Source: Alentia gelatinosa
Taxonomy: Eukaryota; Annelida; Polychaeta; Phyllodocida; Polynoidae
Assembly (NCBI GenBank): GCA_950022655.1
Contig: OX465592.1
Coordinates: 4,416,544 to 4,480,543, forward strand
Length of the DNA: 64,000 nt
Direction of reading: 5' to 3'
The notes under the pieces are model-generated. The model saw only the letters and a program-made list of their open reading frames with translations. It made no database searches and was not told where the DNA came from. This document shows positions 1 through 9,984 of this stretch, piece after piece; positions within the stretch are counted from its first letter, which is position 1, and each line of letters begins with the position of its first letter. The translations under genes were made by a program, and so were the position numbers.

Positions 1-121
1 CAACGGGAAAGTTGAGAACCAGACACCAACTGAGGCTCGCATGCGAACGCGGAGTCAGCAAGGCAATGGACATGGCCTATAGCAGTAGTAGAGTGTGTGA
101 TAATCATTTATTTGCCATTAT

Positions 122-190
122 TTATATATTATTATATACCTGTGGCTGTATGAACTACGTATACTGCCCGCTCCTACCCATGGCGTATAA
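122..190 (-). repeat. Single copy of the 63-bp motif (family P)
   Basis: Read on the minus strand this is ATGGGTAGGAGCGGGCAGTA followed by a TACGTAG...ATACAGCCACAGGTATATA tail. It is the same motif that forms the 54.47-56.58 kb array and that also occurs singly at 11470-11530. Here it lies next to hairpin elements and is not tandem, so it is probably part of a dispersed mobile element. Confidence 0.75.
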
Positions 191-289
191 TTTATACCCG
201 TACGCCACACTGTGACGTATGGGGTATGTGATCACGTCACTAGGAAAAATTTCGCCAATTTTTAGGTATATAATAATACGAAAACAAGC

Positions 290-410
290 TGACTTTCTTC
301 GTACGTCAAAATACGCGGTGAAATTGTTGATCATATACATCCCTCTGCCTACGGCATCGGGATGTATGTGATCAACAATTTCACCGCGTATTTTTGATGT
401 ACGAAGATAG
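290..410. mobile_element. Fold-back element FB-8, copy a
   Basis: Two nearly perfect inverted arms, about 297-342 and 359-407, surround a loop of about 15 bases. The left arm begins CTTCGTACGTCAAAATACGC. The element is preceded by AGGTATATAATAATA, a flank shared with the hairpins at 2505-2680 and 39655-39840. A fragment of the same arm recurs at 30645-30690. No coding capacity is visible; it is probably a non-autonomous DNA element. Confidence 0.75.
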
Positions 411-420
411 CAAGCCAGTT

Positions 421-575
421 TCCGTATAGAACGACCTGACCATGCTGTACATGCTACAAAACGAGATGGGGAATTGTTGACTTAATGAACGAGGCCCTAG
501 GCTGAGTTCTGGAAAAACTTCAATTTCCATCGAGTTTTGTAGCATGTACAAGGATGGTGGGTCGTTATATATTTA
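421..575. mobile_element. Fold-back element FB-7, copy a
   Basis: Inverted arms at about 431-466 and 530-566 (ACGACCTGACCATGCTGTAC in the left arm) flank a loop of about 60 bp. Related hairpins with the same arm sequence lie at 39957-40105 and 40412-40552. Both sides are flanked by TATA-rich sequence. Confidence 0.75.
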
Positions 576-751
576 TCAAATACCCAAAATAAATCAAATG
601 TTACCATGTATTGGCATAAAAGAAATGTCCACATAAATGCCCACACACTGCTGATGTTTCAACGTGTTCCGTATAACAGTGTACTGCACAGGGTTCAGTA
701 TACAACTCATACTGCACAGGACGCAGCAGTACATAACTATCAAATATACTG

Positions 752-1095
752 CATGGGTATATAATAAATACAAAGACCCAATTGAAAATGTATGGGGACT
801 CCACCCCATAAACCATCACCCATTGTATAAAACCTGTCAGATACCATAACTGTAGTATATGAATTCAAAACCGTGGTATACGGCCTCAAAGCCATGGTAT
901 ACGGAAAAATAGTCCCTTTGTGCTATAGCCCAAAGAAATGGTCCCTCTTGTTATACTCTTTGATGTGGTAATTCCTTGGACAAATCTATTCGAAAAGATG
1001 TATAATAAATACAATAAACGATGCTTTTGTGGATAGGGAGCTCTGTCAACCTTTCATGGTTTACGGTCGCCTCTCCACAAAACCATCGTTTATAT
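752..1095 (+). mobile_element. Fold-back element FB-1, copy a (hairpin tip deleted)
   Basis: A module rich in repeated CCATGGTATACGG-like segments (about 780-1000) is followed by a hairpin at about 1010-1093. The arms read AACGATGCTTTTGTGGA and TCCACAAAACCATCGTT. Other copies are at 47021-47390, 62485-62800 and 63735-64000. In this copy the conserved inner tip palindrome is missing, so the hairpin is short. Confidence 0.8.
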
Positions 1096-1145
1096 ATCTA
1101 ACGGTAAAAGCCGAAATTTCCATTGCTTTATTCAGAGAAGAGCCA

Positions 1146-1912
1146 GGGCCCCGTTTAATAATCTAGGATCGTAAATGCAGACCCTTTTCTGTACGCCAAG
1201 GAGATCCAGGGACGATGTGGGTCAACTTTATTTAACGCTTATGGACGACCTTATGGACGACTAATACTGTCTTAGTGAACAGACTTAAAAATAATTAAAC
1301 GATAAGCCTTGTACGAGGTCCAGAAAAGGGTCATGTACATGCACAATAATGACTGGTTTTGTGTACGAGTCGCCGAATTCTGCGAGTAGTTGATGCGTAG
1401 TAATATCGGAGCGATTAGCGAGGATATTACATCGCCAACTACGAGGAGATTACGATCGATCGTATACAAAACCAGTTGTTATTGTATCTATTACCCACCT
1501 ACATGATTGATAACAAGACTATTGCAATTAAAAAATTTTTGTAAGCCATTTACTTCCAGACACCACAGCACTGTCAAGCGTGGCAGTAATTCTGTGTAGA
1601 CTTACACCAATAATATAGTTCGCTATTAACCTGTGATTTTAGCATGCAAAGTGTGTTATGACTGATATCTGATGGTAAATGAGATTATTATGATTGATTC
1701 TAAATAATCATCATTGAATAAACATTCAAGAAACGTATTTCGAAGTACATGATGATTCAACCTCATTATGGACAGGACTATTTTTCCAGAATCTCCTGCA
1801 GGAGATTCTGACATGCCAGAATCTCCAGGTAGCTGTTTCCAGGTGTCCTATACATTTCCTATGAAGACTCCATAATAGGTGGGTAATAAAAGCCTAGCTT
1901 ATTCAACAGGCC
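1146..1912 (+). mobile_element. Family F element, interrupted by FB-4
   Basis: The left terminus AGGGCCCCGTTTAATAATCT and the F body run to about 1344. The right terminus, CCTAG...TTCAACAGGCCCCTG, reappears at about 1884-1912. The intervening 540 bp is an FB-4 element. The intact reference copy is 42749-42964. Ends of the CAGGGGCCC type would suit a hAT-like MITE, but no target duplication could be read. Confidence 0.75.
1345..1883 (+). mobile_element. Fold-back element FB-4, copy a, nested in family F
   Basis: The hairpin at about 1347-1480 has GACTGGTTTTGTGTACGAG arms and carries the shared tip (TTGATGCGTAGTAATATC). It is followed by a ~400 bp AT-rich module ending GGTGGGTAATAAAA. The module contains the short palindrome AATCTCCTGCAGGAGATT near 1790. 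It matches 28138-28785 (opposite strand, full length) and 19717-20125 (module only). Confidence 0.8.
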
Positions 1913-2054
1913 CCTGTAGTTATTTAATATGTCTGTATATTTCTTGCTGAGCATTGGTAGTTTGGCAAAAAATATTCCTAGGGGGTAAGAGCGTTGTTGT
2001 AGTCAAACTGCTATTGGAAGAGATATCGAAAATGTTGCATTTGCCTTTGCATTT

Positions 2055-2370
2055 CTCTCACCCTGGTATTTCTGCTCCAGAGGCTTAACATTGGTAACTC
2101 ATTCTCCATGCTCCATCGAGTATTACATTCTGTCCTCCATGATCTATAACATCATATGTATAGTGTGTATCTCCCATATTGTTAGTCTGTACAGGGGTGG
2201 GATAAATACAGAAAGCAACTCGTTTTGGTCAAATTCTTCATTCCTCATTTGAATGCTATACAATATTCACTCAGCTTTACCTCGTTCATATCGCTCCGCG
2301 TCAAACTCGTGGAGTATGACGACTGTGACCAAAACTTGTTGCTTTCTTTTTTATTACTATATCCCTATAG
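2055..2370 (+). mobile_element. Fold-back element FB-2, copy a
   Basis: The first module is bounded by degenerate inverted ends, CTCTCACCCTGG and CAGGGGTGGGATA. Then comes a hairpin with AACTCGTTTTGGTCAAA and TGACCAAAACTTGTTG arms. The tip contains CGCTCCGCGTCAAACTCG. Seven further full or partial copies of the same two-part layout are listed below. Confidence 0.8.
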
Positions 2371-2504
2371 GCGAATGTCTCACTTTTACTCACCAGTAGT
2401 ACAAATTACATTCGTCACTGAGTGAGGAAAGAATATACACCCCTGCACCATGTGACCCCTCATTCTACTGTTTAGTGAGTTGTAGAATGGCATTTTTAAT
2501 GATT

Positions 2505-2680
2505 TCTAGGTATATAATAATAAAGAAACACAGTGAGTATGACTGAATTCCATCTGTTCCTTGATATTTTGGTCACAAATATTCACCTCGTTCTTTGAAC
2601 TCTGAGAGTATTTCTGATCAAAATATCTCTGAGGAGATTCCATTCAGTCACACTAACTATGTCTCTATATAGTACTTTTA
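2505..2680. mobile_element. Fold-back element FB-8, copy b
   Basis: AGGTATATAATAATA is followed by inverted arms that include GACTGAATTCC (about 2541) and GGAGATTCCATTCAGTC (about 2633). The arms are imperfect but extend about 50 bp each. Confidence 0.6.
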
Positions 2681-2689
2681 ACGCACTTG

Positions 2690-3240
2690 GACAAATCGTG
2701 CAATAAGATACAAGGGTTTAAAAAGGTGGCAGCAACCTCTTGTTAAAATTCTCTAAGGGAAGGTTTTACACAGCAAGCAATGTTTTTGAGAAGGGATCGT
2801 ATGAAATGGACATTTTTACATACATGGAAAGCAGTTTGAATTATTACAGAATCGTCTTAATTTGAGTATTGTGAATATTATTAATGTAGATATTAAATAG
2901 TGATATATGTTACGATAACCAAGGAGGTTAGAGGCCAAATTGGTGGTCAACATGATAAAAAGTGTTTGAATGTATGGATTACAAAATAAAAGTCCTGAAA
3001 AATTTCAGCTAACTTGGTTTGCCCCCTTCTTTGTTAATAATATCTACTATAGACCGATGCTTATATCAAACAGTATTGAACACATTGAATGTACGACCTT
3101 ATGATCAATAAAAGAATCTTAAATAGGGGGGAAAATGTAAAAAAAATAATCAGTCGATTCTCAAGAAACGCCCATCACTTCACTTGCACCACTTGTGTTG
3201 CAGATATTTCTAAACCAAGATAACTAGAGTAGATTATTCA
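2690..3240. other. AT-rich sequence with no recognised feature
   Basis: Both strands carry frequent stop codons. I see no tandem repeat, RNA gene or element end that matches other parts of the window. Confidence 0.5.
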
Positions 3241-3500
3241 ATGGGCCTGTTGAATAATCTAGGCTCGTACATGAAGATCCTTTTCTGTACGCCAAGGAGA
3301 CTCAGGGACGAAGTGGGTCAACTTTATTCAACATTTATGGATGACTTTATGGACGGCTAAGACTGTCTTAGCGAACAGACTTGGGCGAACAGACAACAGG
3401 TCTGCTTCTCGCGCAGTAATTCGTAACCTGCCAATCGTGAAATAAACACTAACACAACTAACTCTCGTTCAGTTTTGATTAAAAAGGAGACGCCTTGTAC
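3241..3500 (+). mobile_element. Family F fragment followed by half of an FB-6-type hairpin
   Basis: 3241-3395 matches the left two thirds of family F (GAATAATCTAGGCTCGTACA onward, with CTTTTCTGTACGCCAAGGAG). It is followed at 3400-3490 by one arm of the hairpin seen intact at 17771-17920, recognised by ACACAACTAACTC and a tip-like GCGCAGTAATTCG. The right end of F is missing, so this is a truncated mosaic. Confidence 0.6.
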
Positions 3501-4190
3501 AATATGGCTGGAGGGATAACTTGTTTTCTTTGAGAGGAATTAGAGCATTCGCTCACAAGTAGGATGACCTGTTAAGTACATTTGAATCCTGTGAATTTGT
3601 AACTGTTAAAAAGATTGACCTAGTTTGCGATACGGATCAGTGTTACATGTTTTTAAAACTAAAGTCCATAAAACCGCTGTCCCCTGTTACAAGTAAAACA
3701 CAGAATACTCCTCAAGGTGTTCAGAATTTAGGAGCTTTGAAAAACTGGTGTAAAGGCAGATTTGCCCTAGGCAGGCAGGTCGATGCAGAGATACAAGCAG
3801 CTGCAGGGAGTTAAGTGCTAGAAGAGTGGTACACACATACATGGACATAAAACTCTAGAGAATATATAGGTATTCACACATACTTACCAACTATTTATCT
3901 CGGCCTGTTACATGTATATACATATCTCGATGTACATTACTAAGTTCCGCAACGTACGCTGAATTATGGATCAGCGCAGCGCTTTTGAATGCACTACTTT
4001 CCATCACTATGTACATTGCTACTCATCAACTGTATGTTCATGTTATGTTTCATTTCCCATAATCACGGACTTGGAAGAACGACAAGCTATGTCGAATGTT
4101 CACATTAACTATTAGACCATCGTCTAAGGGGCACATTTAATGAATATGCATCATTTAATGAATATTCATTATCATAGGTTTGAGCAGGTC
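3500..4190. other. No recognised feature
   Basis: Moderately AT-rich sequence with no open frame above 60 codons. It matches none of the repeat families seen in this window. Confidence 0.45.
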
Positions 4191-4610
4191 TACCAGCGGC
4201 AAGGGCGTCAGAACATTTTGAAAGGGGGGGGGGGGGCAAACTAAAAGAATACTGACTTTTTCTTGGTATGAAGTCAAACTTTGACATTGGCCTGTTCCAC
4301 TGGATTTACCGATCTGCGATAAGTCTGTGAAAAGTCAGCTCTTAGTCATCATTGCATGTTAAAAAGTCAGACTTTGACATTTTTCCACAGTTGAAAGTCA
4401 GGGCATAGCTATCATTGCATGCTGAAAAGTCAGACTTTTACATTTTTCCACAGTGGAAAGTCAGGGCTTAGCCATTATTGCATGCTAAAAAAGTCAGACT
4501 TTTACATTTTTCCAAGGTGAAAAGTCAGTTATTAGCCATGATTGGACGTTAAAAAGTCAGACTTTGACACCCCCCCCCCCCCCCTTTCTACTGACGCCAC
4601 TGAGCGGTGT
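4190..4610. mobile_element. Candidate hAT-like MITE with internal 62-bp repeats
   Basis: The left end GGGCGTCAGAACATTTTGAA runs into a G-run. The right end, read on the minus strand, is CAGTGGCGTCAGTAGAAAGG followed by a G-run, so the ends are inverted. CAGTGGCG-type termini are common in hAT-like MITEs. Inside, about 4325-4570, a unit of about 62 bp containing AAAAGTCAGACTTT...ACATTTTTCC is repeated four times. No clear 8-bp target duplication was found. Confidence 0.5.
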
Positions 4611-4969
4611 CCTGCGAACTGCGACCGGTTCTCAAAATCCGCCCAGCTAAAATCTAGATCACAACCGTGCTGCCACCTACCGCATGTACATGGAACTAAA
4701 CACACCTACGTGGCATCTAAAGCTTATACAATGTTATTGTACCACCTGACGCAATCCCTACTCCTACTAAAATATATCATAATCCATCGTCTCCTTAATG
4801 TCTAATGCTCCATGACAATTACCCAACTAAAGTAACCCGCCGCCACCCTCGACCGATGGTTATTTATATCATGTTATGAGAACGGTGAGCGGTGTGAGGG
4901 AGGGGTCAGTAACTAGGGCGGTACGAGATCCAGGCTAGAGTACCGGTCTGGATCCTGGCAGAGCCGTGT

Positions 4970-5041
4970 GGGGATATAGCTCAGTGGTAGAGCATTCGAC
5001 TGCAGATCGAGAGGTCCCCGGTTCAAATCCGGGTGTCCCCT
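4970..5041 (+). tRNA. tRNA-Cys (GCA)
   Basis: A complete 72-nt cloverleaf. The acceptor stem GGGGATA pairs with TGTCCCC, the D stem GCTC with GAGC, the anticodon stem TTCGA with TCGAG (one G-T), and the T stem CCCGG with CCGGG around TTCAAAT. The loop CTGCAGA places anticodon GCA at 5002-5004. The discriminator is T at 5041, as expected for tRNA-Cys. The internal A box (TAGCTCAGTGG, 4977-4987) and B box (GGTTCAAATCC, 5020-5030) match the polymerase III consensus. No intron is present and CCA is not encoded, as in eukaryotes. Every stem is intact, which argues for a working gene rather than a SINE remnant. Confidence 0.97.
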
Positions 5042-5047
5042 CTTTTA
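5042..5047 (+). terminator. Polymerase III terminator of tRNA-Cys
   Basis: A TTTT run at 5043-5046 begins two bases after the discriminator base. This is the usual position and length for a tRNA gene terminator. Confidence 0.85.
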
Positions 5048-5294
5048 TATTTGTTCATATTTGTTCTCTTTTTAGATCACCTCTCGTTTGGATGAATAGC
5101 AGTCAGGAATATTGTTATAAGAGGGAAGCAAGACCCAAGTGTGTGGGTGGGTTTAAGAGGTTTCGTTTTCAAGTAGAACTACTCAGATCAATCCATTAAT
5201 ATATCTTGGTTAATTGTTCAATGTTAGGCCTCTCAAAAAAAATTGTTATTCATCACCGCGCGCATCAGCAAAAGGTTTTAGAAAATTTATTTCC

Positions 5295-5440
<146 letters not shown>

Positions 5441-5542
5441 TTCATTATGGAGATGGTCATGAAATTTTCAAAATTTAATTCAATAGCGAGAATTATCCAA
5501 GTTTATGTGATGCCATGTTTTGCATAGTGTTATAGCATAGGC

Positions 5543-5725
5543 CTTTTTCCATTGGCCGACAAACACTGTGTAGATTTTCTGTGTTCTCCTAATAGCCTAT
5601 TTCCATTTGGCGTCGGTGGTTCCTGACTGTATATCGGTGATGGCCAATGGAAATAGGCTATTAGGAGAACACAAAAAATATACACCATGTTTTTTGTCGG
5701 CCAATGGAAACGGGCCTTATTTTTA
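5543..5725. mobile_element. Family G hairpin element
   Basis: Inverted arms of about 65-75 bp (5543-5606 and 5647-5725) carry CCATTGGCCGACAAA at the outer ends and CTCCTAATAGCC inside, around a 40-bp loop. The outer motif, read as GCCAATGGAAACGGGC, is the unit of the tandem array at 18845-19522. Other family G sequence is at 42245-42315 and 63040-63535. Confidence 0.75.
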
Positions 5726-6150
5726 ATCGTAGTGTATGGAGGTCTATCGTGGTGCATCGGTGGCAGCGGGTGCACAGTTTAAAAATGTTGGATTTCAGGG
5801 GTTATAAACTGTTGGGTTTTTGGTTTTTTTTATTCATAAAGCTTTTATTTAGCCTGGAGTGATGCTGTAGGTGCCATGTTTACTTATATTCCTGTCTCTC
5901 CAGCTTGTGTTCGAAGTTCCTACAAAGTATACTTACAAGTCATGTATCGTAAGACGAGGCGTGTTGAGAATCCGAGTAAAATCTTTAGACAAGCTGGAAA
6001 TAGATATTTATCGATGACCAGTCATCTAGAAATTTAGAAACATACTTACAAGTCATGGCGGTTTTTGTTAATAAAAGAGAAAGAGATAAAAAAAAACCAA
6101 CGTCTTTTCACTAGTATGTAACGACAGTGCATTTCAATTACAGAGATTAG
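5726..6150. other. No recognised feature
   Basis: ACTTACAAGTCATG recurs near 5933 and 6043, but there is no array, RNA gene or coding signal that I can support. Confidence 0.4.
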
Positions 6151-6582
6151 AGTTGGTCTTTAAAGAACCTACTCCTGTTTTCCTCCACAGTCTTTGTGTG
6201 ATCCTCGTTCGCTCTAAACGCGCCCGGAGCCCTTTTAATGTAATCCCATATTACGCGTTCACATTCGCACCTCCGACGCTGAAGAGCGCACTTGGTTGTA
6301 ATTCAAACTTTCCTAATCCGCTATATGCGACTCTCCACTGTGTGGTTTACCGTCCCCTCGCCATGCCTCATAACGCAAAGCCAGGCTTTGTGCCCTGCAA
6401 TACTGAAGTAAGCCTCTTCGACCTGTTTAACCGGCTCGGTATGGGCACTTCCGGTGGTCCGGTATGGACACTTCCGGTGGCCCGGTATGGACACTTCCGG
6501 CCTGGTAATGACACTGCCGGCACAGTGTGCAGGACGCAGTTGTACGGTGCATGTCAGCTGAGAGAGCAGAAGCGTGCATATT

Positions 6583-6746
6583 CGTGGGAACCAATCAGCA
6601 TGATTCTTCCACAAAACTGGAATCGTGGGAACCAATCAGTATGATTCTTACACAAAACTGGAACCGTGGGAACCAATCAACATGATTCTTACACAAAACC
6701 GGAACAGTAGGAACCAATCAGCATTATTCTTACACAAAAACTGGAA
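6583..6746. repeat. 41-bp minisatellite, four copies
   Basis: The unit contains GTGGGAACCAATCAGCATGA and TTCTTACACAAAACTGGAA. Each copy carries a CCAAT-box-like ACCAATCA. Copies differ by 2-5 bases. Confidence 0.85.
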
Positions 6747-6814
6747 GTGCACTGAGTGACCTTCACCTTCACTTATATCCTGTACATCCATGAGGACGGT
6801 GTCCCATGAATACG

Positions 6815-7025
6815 CAGGTTTCTGTGGGCATCTGTCTTGTGACTCTTGCACCTGATCTGTATGCCGCAGCTGTCACATGACTCTTATACCTGAGCTGTAT
6901 GCAGTGTCTGTCTCGGGACTCTTATAACTAAACTGTACATGGTGTCTGTCTCAGGACTGTTATACCTGAATTGTATATGGCATCTGTCACAAGACCCTTA
7001 CACCTTAGCTGTATGCGGCATCTGT
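6815..7025. repeat. Degenerate ~50-bp tandem repeat, about four to five copies
   Basis: Each unit has a GGCATCTGTCNC...GACTCTTA part followed by ACCTGAGCTGTATG. The units have diverged considerably. Confidence 0.65.
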
Positions 7026-7285
7026 ATCCCACTTTCACCCAGTCAACTTGCCCTTTCTGCAACTGCCTGAGTAGATGATCCAAACACATCAAGCACCAGC
7101 GGGTCTTGAGGTATTTCGGTCTTGAGACTGAGACACTGGCACCCTGCTCTATTCGCAATACCACAGGGAATAGCATGCAGATAGTGAAGGGATTATTTTT
7201 GCAGCACACTGGTAGTCTAGATGTGACTACTCTAAAGGCTTTAGGCAACGTATATACAGTGTATGTGAGCACAAATCTGGTTAAT
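7020..7285 (+). mobile_element. Family J element, copy 1
   Basis: Begins near CCCACTTTCACCCAGTCAAC and ends near GTATGTGAGCACAAATC. Ordered similarity with 26545-26960, 35240-35795 and 56765-57190 (opposite strand) includes GAGGTATTTCGGTCTTGAG, GTGAAGGGATTATTTT and TGTGACTACTCTAAAG. No coding capacity is visible. It ends about 100 bases upstream of the SGNH-like ORF. Confidence 0.7.
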
Positions 7286-7380
7286 AATTAACTTTGCCGA
7301 GTGACCTCGAGAGTGGCCTTGAGTCACCTTGAGTGTGACCTTGAGAGTGACCTTCTGCTGCTCCACTTAATGAACTGAAA

Positions 7381-7974
7381 ATGTCTGAGCAAGTTTCCAA
7401 GTTCAAGGTCGGCATCGTCGGCGACTGCGCCTTGGATAGAATCAGCCAGAGGGCGCTGTCTCTAGAAACCGGAACTGACGTCACCATCTCCGTGACGTCA
7501 GACGCGGGCATCGACCACCTCATCCGTGACGTCATCGCCATGTCGTCTAGAACGTCACTAGACGCGCTCCTCGTCCACGTCAGCGCCAGTGACGTCACTC
7601 ACGAGGCGACGCCGCGCGTTCTGCGTCGTCTGCGTCAGTTGGAAGACGCCGTTAGTTCGCTGAAGGTGAGGAAGGTGGCGCTGTCCGGTGTCGTAAAGCG
7701 GAAGGAGAGCCGGTTTGCGGCAGTCACTGAGAGTATGAACATGGCGGTGCGGCGGATGTGTGAGCGCGGCGGCTGGGGCTTCGTGGACAACGGGAACGTG
7801 GGCCGAGATGACCTGAGGGCGGACGGGGTGAGGCTGAACGAGGACGGACTGTCCAAACTCCACAGTAACTTCGTCTCCTGCATCGAGCGGGTGTTCCTAC
7901 ATCTGGACGACGCGGAAAGTCCGCCAGGAGGGGAAGAGAGTGAGGAGTTTGAAGTCAGCAAAGGAGGATCTTAA
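7381..7974 (+). CDS. SGNH/GDSL-hydrolase-like protein, catalytically degenerate
   Basis: A 197-codon open frame in sequence clearly more GC-rich than its surroundings, starting at an ATG with A at -3. The layout recalls an SGNH hydrolase. A strand plus 'GDC' at residues 14-16 sits where GDS is normal, 'DALLVHVSASD' at 61-71 replaces the GxND block, and 'ADGVRLNEDGLSKL' at 147-160 corresponds to the D-x-x-H block. The nucleophile Ser is therefore Cys (C16) and the catalytic His is Arg (R151), so ordinary esterase activity is doubtful. The C-terminal tail (about 176-197) is acidic and low in complexity. There is no signal peptide or membrane segment. Two TGACCTT half sites (7336-7344, 7348-7354) and four TGACGTCA sites (7476-7597) lie in or just before it. 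No poly(A) signal is close downstream. It could be a captured domain from a mobile element or an old retrocopy; the fold assignment is by motif only. Confidence 0.6.
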   Translation: MSEQVSKFKVGIVGDCALDRISQRALSLETGTDVTISVTSDAGIDHLIRDVIAMSSRTSLDALLVHVSASDVTHEATPRVLRRLRQLEDAVSSLKVRKVALSGVVKRKESRFAAVTESMNMAVRRMCERGGWGFVDNGNVGRDDLRADGVRLNEDGLSKLHSNFVSCIERVFLHLDDAESPPGGEESEEFEVSKGGS

Positions 7975-8625
7975 TGCGTGATCTGTGAGCAACAGAGTAT
8001 CTTAATGCATAATGTTTCAGCAACTGAGTTCCTTAATGCATGATCTGTCAGTAACTAGGTATCTTAATGCGTAATCCGTCAGAAACTGACATCTTAATGT
8101 GTAATCTGTAACGTTGTCTCCTGTATCCAGCGGGTCTTCCTACATCTGGACGAAGTGAAAAGTACACCAGGAGGGATGGAGAGTGAGGCATATGCAGCTG
8201 AGTATCTTAATGCATAATCTGTTCTGCATAAGGCATTCAGCAACGGAGTCTCTTTATGCGTAATCTGTCAACAACGGAGTATCTTAATGTGTCTTCTGTA
8301 ACTTCGTCTCCTGCATTGAGTGGGTCTTCCTTCATCTGGACCACGCGGGAAGTCCGTCACGATGAAAGTCCGCCACAAGAGGCGGAGAGTGAGGAGTAGT
8401 TAAATGTGTAATCTGTGAGCAACGGAATATCTTAATGCGTAATGTTTCAGCAACTGAGTTCCTTAATGCATGATCTGTCAGTAACTTAGCATCTTAATGT
8501 GTAATCTGTCTCCTGCATCGAGCGGGTCTTCCTTCATCTGAATGAAGCAGAAACTCCACCAGGAAGGGCGGAGAATGAGGAGTATGCAGCTGAGTATCTT
8601 AATGCATGATCCATCAGCAACGATG
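7975..8625 (+). repeat. Tandem duplications of the SGNH-like ORF 3' end with 36-bp repeats
   Basis: The last ~90 coding bases of the ORF (copy at 7866-7960) recur at about 8109-8192, 8299-8400 and 8507-8585. They are recognisable by TCGTCTCCTGCATCGAGCGG and GAGAGTGAGGAGT. Between them run short repeats of the type GAGTATCTTAATGCGTAATC. The overall period is about 190-240 bp. The copies contain stops and small indels and are not coding. The stop codon of the ORF lies inside the first unit. Confidence 0.85.
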
Positions 8626-9111
8626 GTACGATACTAGAGTTAGATAGATGGAATAAAAGTCACAGGTGTTCTCTATAAGGAAGTGGTTGTTCACTTGGTT
8701 GAACGTGATGCTCAGACAGTTGGAAGAGAGGTTGTTGGTTTGAGTACATTAGAGTGCTGCCCCACACTGCACGACAGAGTAAGAAGGAACCACCTAGACG
8801 ATAACAAGGTGAGCGTTGCTTGCTGCTTCGCAGTGATTATAATGCTCAGCAGGCGCTAGAGGCATCAGTCTACCTGGAGAGGGGTCTCCCTGCTAAACCG
8901 GTGTCTGTGTGAAAGCAGGTTTACTCTGTGCATTCCTAGAAAACAGACATTCAGGAAACCAGCTCTCAATAAGAGAGCACGCGGAGTGAATATTACTTCG
9001 ACTCATGACACTGTGAACAGCAAGGGATTACATCTAGTTATGTGAACTATAAGGAGAACATTGGAGGCAACAATCAGGACTGTGATATTGTGACATTGGA
9101 CATAAGAAACA

Positions 9112-9477
9112 ATGAGACAAAATCAGATGGTGGTAAACACAATTGAATTACTGGGACTATGTGATCAGCACATAATTGAATTACTGGGACTATGTGATCA
9201 GCACATAATTGAATTACTGGGACTATGTGATCAGCACATAATTGAATTACTGGGACTATGTGATCAGCACATAATTGAATTACTGGGACTATGTGATCAG
9301 CACATAATTGAATTACTGGGACTATGTGATCAGCACATAATTGAATTACTGGGACTATGTGATCAGCACATAATTGAATTACTGGGACTATGTGATCAGC
9401 ACATAATTAAATTACTGGGACTATGTGATCAGCACATAATTGAATTACTGGGACTATGTGATCAGCTAAGTGAATGA
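9112..9477 (+). repeat. 33-bp minisatellite, about 10 near-identical copies
   Basis: The unit is ATTGAATTACTGGGACTATG followed by TGATCAGCACATA (array 9141-9465). Only one or two single-base differences occur between copies, so the array is young or homogenised. Because 33 is a multiple of three, an uninterrupted 121-codon frame results, reading IELLGLCDQHI in each unit. Nothing supports it as a gene. Confidence 0.9.
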
Positions 9478-9984
9478 TAGGCGAGTGACAACCTGAATTA
9501 TATAACATCATCAAAGGTTTATTTAAGAACTAGTTTATATTTTATGTTATGGAAATGGTTTCATTGTTGATTACCCAATGTTCTGTGTGGATTCAGTTTA
9601 TTAAAGCAAAGTAAATAAGAAGTCACTAGTCACTTATATGTACCTCTATGTACTGTCTATAACTAAATCACAGCAAGCAGTTCTACTTATGGAAAGTAAG
9701 ATCTAGGTCGATATGATGAGGCTGACTATAACATTAATGATTCTTTGAACGATTAGATGATCATCGCTTCACGAGTCTTAGGTAACATCTTTGAGACCCG
9801 ACAACAGTATAAGATTACGGGCCCCCGCAATCTCCGGCTTGTAAATTACACACACCCAATGCTTTTTTGTGTGACTTGGACGTATGCTTAGTGAGTGTAC
9901 TATTTCATACTCTTGGAGCCATTTTTCTGTATTCTCATTTCCCTTTATGTGTTTTTAGGATAAAATAACCATAAAGGTAGACTT
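9478..9984. other. No recognised feature
   Basis: AT-rich sequence with no open frame or repeat family match that I could identify. Confidence 0.4.

Noticed and set aside
1381..1445. Resemblance of the hairpin-tip word ATATTAC to the TAATATTAC nick site of rolling-circle (CRESS DNA) replicons
   Set aside because: The word sits in the paired arm rather than in an exposed loop, the first two bases are not conserved, and no Rep-like ORF is present.
6153..6644. 163-codon plus-strand frame
   Set aside because: It runs from unique sequence into a short CACTTCCGGTGG repeat and the 41-bp array, has no domain, and an opposite-strand frame overlaps it.
9141..9465. CRISPR array
   Set aside because: The repeats are contiguous with no spacers, and the genome is eukaryotic. 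The same holds for every array here.
9112..9477. 121-codon frame with 11-residue repeats, considered as a repeat protein
   Set aside because: The start and end lie at the array borders, no splice or promoter signals are seen, and near-identity includes silent positions, as in a DNA-level expansion.
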